A stretch of 64,000 nt of DNA from Madurella fahalii. Lineage: Eukaryota > Ascomycota > Sordariomycetes > Sordariales. Below the pieces are notes generated by a model, which had not been told where the DNA came from, did not search any database, and saw nothing but the letters and a program-made list of their open reading frames with translations. The stretch lies in assembly GCA_029876055.1 (NCBI GenBank), contig CM056879.1, positions 2,418,001 through 2,482,000 on the forward strand, written 5' to 3'. The stretch's first letter is position 1; every line of letters begins with the position of its first letter. The position numbers and the translations under genes were made by a program. This document shows, piece by piece, positions 56,741 through 64,000 of the stretch.

Positions 56741-57566
56741 AGATGTGGAACACCGTCGGGCCGGGCCGGACGAGTTCGACGGCTGCTCAGGCCTGCGACA
56801 TCCTCGTGTCCAAGCTACCTGCAACACCCACCGCGTACACCTTCGTTGACGCACTGTTCTGGCGCTGGTGGGCTTACGCCTATGCTTGAATGCATTCTCA
56901 ACGCACGTCTGCGCGCGTTGGGTGATAAGCCTGTCCAATTCGTATTGGCGGACTTGTATCCGGATTGGGAGGCGTGGAAGAAAATCACATCAGCGTCTGA
57001 GAACATCTCGTCCATTAGCAAGCCCGTCGATGCGACGACAGTCACGCGCTACGTCGATGAGAAGACTCTCGAATGCCGCCTGTTTAACCTCTGCTTCCAC
57101 CACTTTGATGACGGGCAAGCCGCCAAAGTCTTGCGAGCCTCGATCCAGGGCTCCGATGCGTTCGTGTAAGTGCTTGCATCCACCGCAATGACCCGCCTTA
57201 TTCCTGGCTGATCCTCCCCTAATTAGTATCTTTGAGATGACACAGCGCAACATCCCTGCACTGCTCAATACGTCAATCGTGATCCTCTCGCCCCTGGTCA
57301 CAACTCTGCTGTGGTTTTGGTGGTCCCCAATGCACCTCATCCTTACCTATGTCATCCCAATGGTGCCCTTATTTTTTGCCTGGGACGGCTACGTGTCCTG
57401 CATCCGCACGCGCTCCCCCAAAGAGATCAGGGACCTCATCGCGGCGGAGGAGGAGCGGGGCCTGAAAACAAACGGGTGGACATTCCACCACGGTGAAACA
57501 AAGGTGCTTCCACCGTTTGGCAACCTGTATTGGTTTGTGGGAGCCAAGGAGCGCAAGGACAACTAA
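56728..57566 (+). pseudogene. SAM-methyltransferase-like protein with C-terminal membrane segments, 5' truncated and frameshifted
   Basis: Exons 56728-57165 and 57227-57566 (GTAAGT..TTAG). Reads EFHQMWNTVGPGRTSSTAA, YTFVDA, then one extra C near 56853, then CSGAGGLTPMLECILNARLR, QFVLADLYPDWEAW (motif II-like Asp), FNLCFHHFDDGQA, AFVIFEMTQRNIPALL across the splice, two hydrophobic spans (IVILSPLVTTLLWFWW; LILTYVIPMVPLFFAW) and FHHGETKVLPPFGNLYWFVG. The D-x-x-S-G-A-G-G loop resembles methyltransferase motif I. Fungal relatives are longer at the N-terminus; here the 5' part is lost by fusion to the dehydrogenase remnant. Function unknown. Confidence 0.7.
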
Positions 57567-58140
57567 AACACCCAGCCATGACCTAAATCTGCACGGCGGA
57601 TAGTTGCGCGTTTGACGTTGTACTTGTTGAAGGACGTAGAAGATAAGGTATTGGGCTAGGAGGAAATGTCGGCTGGACAGAATTGGATGGTTATCCAACC
57701 GTGGATGGACATGGCACCACAATGGATTGACCGAGTTAGTCAACATCTCTGTCGTAGTTATAGTACAGATTGTAAAAGTAATATGGGTCTTTCCCGGGAG
57801 AAATGTAAACGGCCAGGCAGAATTTGACGACTTCGTTCACTTAATTATAACCTAATAGTGTATCCAAGTCGTCTACGTCCTTCCTTTGCTGCCTTTGCCA
57901 CAGACATTGAGTGCCGGCGATGTATTTCCCCGCCTTACCCTCCACGAACTTCCGTTACGCATCTTGAGATAGGAGGCACGTGTCTCGGCTATTGATAAAC
58001 CCCGCCTTCCTCCCAGCTACCGATTTCTCACAATTCCATAGTGAAATCTTCAGACGCGATCAAGGGAGCACTGCTTTCCGACTCCAAAGAACGATCCAGA
58101 ATCCCTCCCAAAGCCGCGGAGGTATCATTAGTACTTGACC
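57567..58140. other. Intergenic, right border of accessory block
   Basis: 574 bases holding the 3' flank of the methyltransferase remnant and the promoter of the GFA gene; no repeat or gene recognised. Confidence 0.45.
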
Positions 58141-58752
58141 ATGGCGGCACCCTCAACCCGACGCCCGTACACCGGCTCCTGCCACTGCGGCATCATCAAA
58201 TACATCGTCTACCTCACGCTCCCGCACGTCCCGCCGGAGCCAATGGACCTGCGCGACAAAGACGGCCGCCGCCGGCAGGTCTTCTACCGTTGCAACTGCA
58301 CTACCTGTCAGAAAGCCGGCTTCCTCCACATGCGTCTCCCCTCACCACCCGACGATTTCCTGCTGCTGTCCCCGCTTGACCCGCTACGTGAGCTTAGCGA
58401 CTACCAGTGCTTTGAGAGGAGGCTGCATTGGTTGTTTTGTCGGACGTGCGGGGTGCGGTGTTTCACGTTTGCCGGGGAGGGAGAGGTGCTGGAGAAGGTG
58501 GTTCCTGAGACCCAAGCGGCGACGGTTCCGGCGGGGGAGAAGGTGGCTGTTTGGAGTCCCAAGAGGGGGTGGGTTGAAGAAGAGGCGAGGTATCTAAGTG
58601 TGAATGCTTATACGCTTGATGCCGGGCAGGAGGGGGTTGATTTGAGGGAGTGGACGGAGAAGAAGTGGGTTTTGTATCTGGAGTGTCTTGCGGAAGGGGA
58701 TGGGCCGGCGGAGAGGAGGTACGAAAGGCCTTTTGCGGGAGGGGCATATTGA
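58141..58752 (+). CDS. GFA/CENP-V-type zinc-binding protein
   Basis: One exon, 203 aa, start ACCATGGCG. The Mss4-like GFA fold binds zinc through pairs of Cys: YTGSCHCGIIKY, YRCNCTTCQKAGF and FCRTCGVRCF are all present, as is the family-typical L-F-C-R-T-C-G-V block followed by VSVNAYTLD-like YLSVNAYTLD. Members are glutathione- or thiol-adduct enzymes (S-hydroxymethylglutathione synthase type); most fungal copies are uncharacterised. Acts in the cytosol; no targeting signal seen. Codon usage is GC3-rich in the first half and shifts to G-rich purine codons in the second. Confidence 0.88.
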   Translation: MAAPSTRRPYTGSCHCGIIKYIVYLTLPHVPPEPMDLRDKDGRRRQVFYRCNCTTCQKAGFLHMRLPSPPDDFLLLSPLDPLRELSDYQCFERRLHWLFCRTCGVRCFTFAGEGEVLEKVVPETQAATVPAGEKVAVWSPKRGWVEEEARYLSVNAYTLDAGQEGVDLREWTEKKWVLYLECLAEGDGPAERRYERPFAGGAY

Positions 58753-59885
58753 ATGCTTGCGCTTGTTGAGAAGAGGACTTTGTTGCAAAGGATAGAGCAG
58801 AAATTGGCTGGCCGGAGAACGAGGATGGAGGGGTTTTCATCCTACTGTCGTTAACTAGTTAAATACTGGTCATTGCTGCAGTTACTAATATCTAGATTGC
58901 AAGCCATCGTATAGTACCCTACGGCTCATTACTTATATCAAAGCATGCAACTCACGCGAAGGGCGCTGTCATCTACCAACAGCATGTCTGTCTCATTAGT
59001 GAGGATTCTCGTGTGGAAGAGGGAAATACTAGCCGTTTCCCAACGTCATGGTCCCGTAGTGGTCGCTAAAGCATCTCACCCCATAGGGAAGGAAACGATG
59101 AAAAGGATTGGGATGGCCCAAATGGTGAAGGGCCATCAACGAGTTAGTCCGAAGTATGCTCGACCGATACCTTCAGAGTCCACAAACCGTCACGGTGCGT
59201 CTTGCACTCTCCTAGACACCAAAGAAAAAAGAAGACGGAAATTGCAGACGGTTCAAGCGTGACAAAATCGGATGACGACGGGAAATGATAGCGGACTGTT
59301 GAGGTGGCGTGGCCGGTGAGTTGAACCGTGATGGTCCCTCTCAGCTCTCTGTTTTCAATGCAAACTCTGTGCAGCTTCGCTTTAACTGACAAGAGACCGA
59401 TGACCTGCCAAGACTCTCCGCTTTTCGAATACCGGCATTGGATGAGGCTTAGGACAATATGTGCAACTTGTTGTTTTGCTGGTTGTTGTTCCGAGTTGTC
59501 CTGGGAGTTGGCGGCCGCCAAGAGTTGAACGTGGGTTGCGGGGTCAAAGACAATGCCAAGACTGACCCGGGCATGTGGGAGCAGAGACCCCACAAGCTTG
59601 TTTAAAAGGTTAAAACTGCTGTTTTGCGCTCGCATTTCTGGTATCTTGGAGAGAGCCGGTGGCTTTGCGGTTTGCGTATGACAGTCATCTAGGCAAGTCC
59701 TCCTTCGGCATAGACTTCCCATGTAACCAACACGCACAGCATGAGCAGCGCCAAGCGCAGGGTTAGGGTTGCTATCGATATTCCGCGGCAACCCCGTCTA
59801 CGTCTTGGAAATCCTTGATTCCGGGTACGAGTCGGACGAACCCACCCACTGCACAGCGAGGAAGGCAAAAGAAGAGGGGACGGCC
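58753..59885. other. Intergenic, unsupported long minus frame
   Basis: Promoter and leader of the carbonic anhydrase gene. A 215-codon minus frame (59144-59791) is open but has no domain, no splice pattern and unusual composition; not annotated as a gene. Confidence 0.45.
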
Positions 59886-60743
59886 ATGGTCAACTCACGT
59901 GTCGGTCCGGCATTGCTGCAGTCGATTTCCCGACGCACAATTTCGAGAGCCCGATTATATTTATCGGCACCACAATTGCCAACCCGCCGGCACGCCAGCT
60001 CTCCGTCTTCCTCCTCGCCCACCTCGTCATCCCAGCACAGCATCCGCAACGGCAACAACACCGACTGGCGCTCCATGGCCGAAAACGACATCACCAACTA
60101 CCTGCGCCAGACGCACCATCGCGTCTTTGAGCACAACCGCGCCTGGGCCGCCGACAAGAAGGCCAAGGACCCCGACTTCTTCGTCAAGCTCTCGGCGGGG
60201 CAGAACCCCGAGTACCTCTGGATCGGATGCAGCGACTCGCGCATCCCCGCCGAGCAGATCACGGGGCTCGAGCCGGGCGACGCCTTTGTGCACCGCAACA
60301 TTGCCAACCTCGTGTGCAACACGGACCTGAACGTCATGAGCGTCATCACGTATGCCGTGCGCCACCTCAAGGTCAAGCACATTGTCGTGTGCGGCCACTA
60401 CGGCTGCGGCGGCGTCAAGGCCGCCATGACGGCCCAGGACCTGGGCATCCTCAACCCCTGGCTGCGCAACATCCGCGACGTCTACCGCCTGCACGAGAAG
60501 GAGCTCGACGCCATCGAGGATGAGGAGACCCGGTACAACCGCCTGGTCGAGCTCAACGTCATCGAGCAGTGCCGCAACGTGGTCAAGACGGCCGCCGTGC
60601 AGAAGTCGTTCGCCCAGAACAAGTTCCCCATCGTGCACGGCTGGGTCTTTGGCTTCCACGACGGCCTGTTGAAGGACCTGCAGATTGATTTCGAGGCCAT
60701 CTTGCGGGATATTCAAAAGATCTACAACCTGACCGAGAACTAG
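59886..60743 (+). CDS. Beta-class carbonic anhydrase, probably mitochondrial
   Basis: One coding exon, 285 aa. Interconverts CO2 and bicarbonate using zinc. Residues 1-60 are basic and Ser-rich (QSISRRTISRARLYLSA, TRRHASSPSSS), a plausible mitochondrial presequence. The catalytic domain starts about residue 64 (MAENDITNYLRQTHHRVF). Zinc site: Cys and Asp-Arg dyad in WIGCSDSRIPAEQ, His and Cys in VVCGHYGCGGVKAAM, all intact. HGWVFGFHDGLLKDL is the conserved C-terminal strand. Met64 could serve as an internal start for a cytosolic form; this is inference. The 5' open frame extends to 59769 without ATG, so 59886 is chosen. Confidence 0.93.
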   Translation: MVNSRVGPALLQSISRRTISRARLYLSAPQLPTRRHASSPSSSSPTSSSQHSIRNGNNTDWRSMAENDITNYLRQTHHRVFEHNRAWAADKKAKDPDFFVKLSAGQNPEYLWIGCSDSRIPAEQITGLEPGDAFVHRNIANLVCNTDLNVMSVITYAVRHLKVKHIVVCGHYGCGGVKAAMTAQDLGILNPWLRNIRDVYRLHEKELDAIEDEETRYNRLVELNVIEQCRNVVKTAAVQKSFAQNKFPIVHGWVFGFHDGLLKDLQIDFEAILRDIQKIYNLTEN

Positions 60744-62353
60744 AGGGCTGCGGGTGCTATCAATGTCCGCACAACTGGGCGCATAACTGGGGGAAGCAAA
60801 ATGCGCTTGGTTCCAGGTCTAGTTAGCGAAGGTGTTCCAGTATTGCTCCGACCGCAGAGGTCAAGTTCTTGGGCTTTATGTAGGCGAGTTTCGAGAGCCT
60901 GTTAGCGATTTGCAGCAATACAGCGTCAACGCAGATGTCATTATAGACTGTAGCAGTGGGTAGCAGTGGGTTGCTGAACTTGTACGACGTGAGCCATCTC
61001 CGCCCAACATCCCTGCGTCCGATACAGGAGCGTGGATAGATGGGTGCAGTAGATGGGCGCAATGGTAAGTTGATCCTACATGGGGTTCGGATCCCGGGCA
61101 ATAGAAGGCAATAGCGTCACGTCTCTTGTTAGGCTAATAATAGCGGCTTGGCTACGGAAGCGGCATTTGTTGGAATTCTCGATAGGTGGATGTGATCGAA
61201 TTTTGTGCTTTTCCATCTGGAACGGACATGCTAATGCGCTGACACGTGTTACGGCTGGAATGGTCCGCAAAAGTCGCTACCTTTTTCCGAGCCGACGGGT
61301 TCACGCGGCCTGCGGGACGGCCTGTGGAGAGAAGGAAGGCCATGGAAACGATGTGGGATGGAAAACCCTAACCCAGGACCTCGAATCCCACACAGGCACA
61401 GGCACGGGTGGTCCAGCCTAGAACTCCACAAATGCCGACACATACCGTCCTTTGCTAAAGGACTATTTACTGTTCTGTACACGTGACATCAAAACGTGGA
61501 GAGCGCAGTTAGGTTTGGTGTACAACTGCATTTCGGCGGTCTTGACGCCGATTGTTTCCGGCTTTCTCTACTAAATCCATCTCAATCCATTGTAATCTAC
61601 CAATTATACGCAGTAAGGCTTGACTGTATAGCTGTCATTCAGGTACCTATATTGGCCTGAGGAGCAACCGCGTGTCGGGTTGCCACTGTGTCGGTATCCC
61701 AGCCCGAAGGATCATGGAATCACGGCCCGGTCCGACGGGACGCTCATCTTTTGTAGGGTTAGCGGCCAGCAACTGATAACCGAAGCCGAGCCAGAACACC
61801 ACCCTTCAGTCGGTGCCTGAAAACTAAATCTTGCATCCCAAACCCCGACGGGAAGTTCAAAGCGGCGGCCAATCAACAAGCAGTGAAGACCCCGGTGCCT
61901 CGTGGCTTGCGCCTTGGAGAGATGGGGTGCAATAGGGGGCGCAACAAGGGCTCTGTGATTGCGAAAGCCGGGGCTGCAACCCTGGCCAATCCTGACTGGG
62001 CTTGGCGTCATACCAACTGACGCCCTATCCCATCTGAGGTTGGCCAATTTCGCGTCTTTGAAGGTGTGGATGGGGTGGATGGGGTGGATGGTGGTGGTGG
62101 ACGGTGGCGGGATGGGGGCCGTCGATTAATGCGTATGAAAAAGGCAGTGAAGGCACCCAGGCCGATGCACGCCCAGGCTCAGCTTGCAACCCTCGTGCTT
62201 CCCATCAGCTGTCATTCAAATATCAGACTCCCGGCCGTGGTGTCGAGCACCACGCCGGCTCGTTTTACTTTTCTTGTAATATTCAACAGAAATCCTCCAC
62301 GTCTTCTTTCGTTCCGATTCTCATCGCTAACTCGTCTTCACACGTGTGCGAAA
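60744..62353. other. Intergenic, 1.6 kb without supported gene
   Basis: Contains 3' flank of the carbonic anhydrase gene and the promoter of the fasciclin gene. Short frames only; a (GGGTGGAT) run at 62065-62100. No RNA gene recognised. Confidence 0.5.
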
Positions 62354-63640
62354 ATGGTCCGCGCGCTGCCCTCTTTACGGGAGGCATCTCGCCTTCCCGC
62401 TACTCTATTAGCCGTGATCTCCGCTTTTGTTTGTGCTCCAGCCGTCGTCGGAGCCGTAGATCTGGAGACTGTGCTTGCCGGCCAGGTGAATCTCACAACA
62501 TTCAGGGGCCTGGTCCAGAACCACTCGGATATCTTTGCGAATCTTCCTACCGGTGTCACTGTAAGTTCCGCCCATCGAACGAAAGACTAGTGCATCAGCA
62601 GCCCATTGACACGACCAAAGATTGTCGCCCCGAACGACAATGCTTTCAGAAAGCTCGGCAACTGGGAAACCTACAACGAGAGCATGGTGGAGGCGACCTT
62701 GAAATACCACATCGTCACGCAGTCCATCTCGATGACTTCAATTGAAAGGGGAGACTCGATTTGGGCATCGACAACATTAAATGATCCAATGTTTTCCAGC
62801 GTCAAAGGAGGACAGCGCCTGATTCTGACCAAGCAGCCCGGTAACGAAGTCGTCTTCACGTCGGGGTTCGCCACCCGCGGCACCGTTCTTGTAGAGGATC
62901 TCTCTTTCGACAATGGGCTGGTCCAAGTCATCGACTCGGTGATGCGAGTTCCGGAGACGCTCGAATCAACAGCCCGCAACGCGTACACCGACCTCACCGC
63001 CTTCCTCGGCGCCCTCTACGCTACCGGCGTGATGAGTGAGCTTGCCGAGGAGTCGGACGTCACCATCTTTGCACCCCACAACGCCGCCTTCCAGCAGCTG
63101 GCGGGCACATTCGAGAACATGGACAATGAAGAGCTTAGAAGCATACTTAGATACCACATCGTCCCAGGGAGGCTGTCGCATGTGTGGGAGCTGAGGAATG
63201 CCAGCTCCCTCACAGCCGCCGATAATGGCGAACTGCACATCACGCGTCATACAAACTTCATCTATGTCAACTCGGCGCAGATTATCCAGACCGACATTCT
63301 CATCTCCAACGGTCTCGTACACATGATCGACAACGTCTTGAATCCCGACCGGTCGGCCGCCCGACCAGATGTGAGCACGACTGCCCAAGCGCCAGCATTT
63401 ACTCCAGTGGGTGCGACGGCGACGGGAACGACCGTCCCGACACCTTTTACGTCGAATCTACCCTGCACGGCTAGCTGTCCTGCAACTCAGTCCAACGGCG
63501 GTCCTGCGCCCACAGGCCAAGGAAATGGCCAAGGCGCTTCGTCAAGCAACGCTGGTGTTACGCCCGCGAGATGTACAGGGCTGGCTGGAGCTGGAGTTGG
63601 TCTAGGGTTGGCGGTCGGTGCCATCATGGTCGGGTTCTGA
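62354..63640 (+). CDS. GPI-anchored protein with two fasciclin (FAS1) domains
   Basis: Exons 62354-62560 and 62621-63640 (60-bp GTAAGT..AAAG intron, phase 0) give 408 aa. Signal peptide in the first 34 residues (LPATLLAVISAFVCAPAVVGA). FAS1 domain 1 begins LETVLAGQVNLTTFRGLV and continues TIVAPNDNAFRKL over the splice; domain 2 is DLTAFLGALYATGVMSEL, VTIFAPHNAAFQQLA, LRYHIVPGRL, GLVHMIDNVLNP. The tail is Pro/Thr/Ser-rich with repeated Gly-Gln, followed by a small-residue site and hydrophobic end (LAGAGVGLGLAVGAIMVGF), the GPI signal. FAS1 proteins mediate cell-surface adhesion. Several N-glycosylation sequons (NLT, NHS, NES, NAS) are visible. Confidence 0.92.
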
Positions 63641-64000
63641 AATCCAAGTCGCCGGGCGAAGGGAGAAGGAGTTCAGTGCTTGCTATTTCATATACTTTTG
63701 ATACCCTTTCTCGATTTCCATGTTTGTATGCCACCATGGCCATGTTCCACAATACTAACTAGATCTATCTCCTTAATACTTAGTACTAGGTTGGGCCAAA
63801 TTGGTGTGGCAGTGTAAGATTTGGTTACACTATGACATGGCACCGACCCACTCGAGATGATCGAGTGAGGTTTATGGGAGGTGAGTTGTTTGGCGGTATA
63901 TCGTGTCCGAAACAATCAACGTACCTGTATCTTGCTACACTCAAACACTTCTACCTTACCGTTACCAGCCGGCGGAATCCCTAAATGCAACGGTCCTGCT
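63641..64000. other. 3' flank, nothing recognised
   Basis: 360 bases after the fasciclin stop; AT-richer, no gene or repeat seen before the window ends. Confidence 0.5.

Noticed and set aside
59144..59791. 215-codon minus frame upstream of the carbonic anhydrase
   Set aside because: No recognisable domain or splice-consistent extension; probably chance in promoter DNA. Transcript data would be needed to reinstate it.
1..64000. tRNA, rRNA, CRISPR or bacterial operon features
   Set aside because: No cloverleaf with a GGTTCGA-type T loop, no rRNA-like sequence and no spaced direct-repeat array was found by eye; the 99-bp repeats are coding ankyrin units, not CRISPR repeats.

Overview
This window is nuclear DNA of a filamentous ascomycete. 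Protein-coding genes are split by short introns of about 50-80 bp with GT..AG ends and CTNAC-like branch points, coding DNA is GC-rich at third positions, and the gene set is typical of Pezizomycotina (HET-domain genes, a non-reducing polyketide synthase, a 2EXR-type protein, a Zn2Cys6 regulator). Family resemblances suggest Sordariomycetes, probably Sordariales; that placement is inference, as no rRNA or marker gene is present.

Left flank (1-19.4 kb) and right flank (58-64 kb) are ordinary and intact. Left: partial 2EXR-like gene, secreted Asn-rich protein, MDR-type oxidoreductase, small retropepsin-like gene, splicing factor Prp17, COPII cargo receptor Erv14, methionine aminopeptidase 1, kynurenine 3-monooxygenase, Na+/H+ antiporter. 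Right: GFA-family protein, mitochondrial-type beta-carbonic anhydrase, GPI-anchored fasciclin protein. All of these splice into clean full-length reading frames.

The centre (about 22-57.6 kb) is an accessory block dominated by broken genes. It starts with two HET (heterokaryon incompatibility) genes on the minus strand. The first is full of stops and frame changes and abuts a 430-bp element with about 70-bp terminal inverted repeats. The second is a HET-TPR-like-ankyrin gene whose 99-bp ankyrin units are nearly identical; it carries a frameshift, two nonsense codons and a 523-bp solo LTR with a perfect 5-bp target duplication.

Next comes a decayed secondary-metabolite cluster: a SAT-KS-MAT-PT-ACP-ACP-TE polyketide synthase that has lost the KS segment with the nucleophilic Cys, a divergently transcribed EthD gene with an early stop, an O-methyltransferase with three in-frame TGAs, a secreted FAD oxidase with two frameshifts, an intact cytochrome P450, a FAD monooxygenase with two TAGs and a frameshift, an intact amino-acid permease, a Zn2Cys6 regulator with a lost zinc ligand, two frameshifts and a nonsense codon, and an iron-dependent alcohol dehydrogenase remnant fused by deletion to a methyltransferase-like remnant. 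Together these would have made and tailored an aromatic polyketide. As read here the pathway cannot work, although the P450, the permease and one zinc-finger-like gene survive intact inside it.

Many of the frame breaks fall in short homopolymer runs, so base-calling error must be excluded for those. The KS deletion, the solo LTR and the gene fusion cannot be explained that way.
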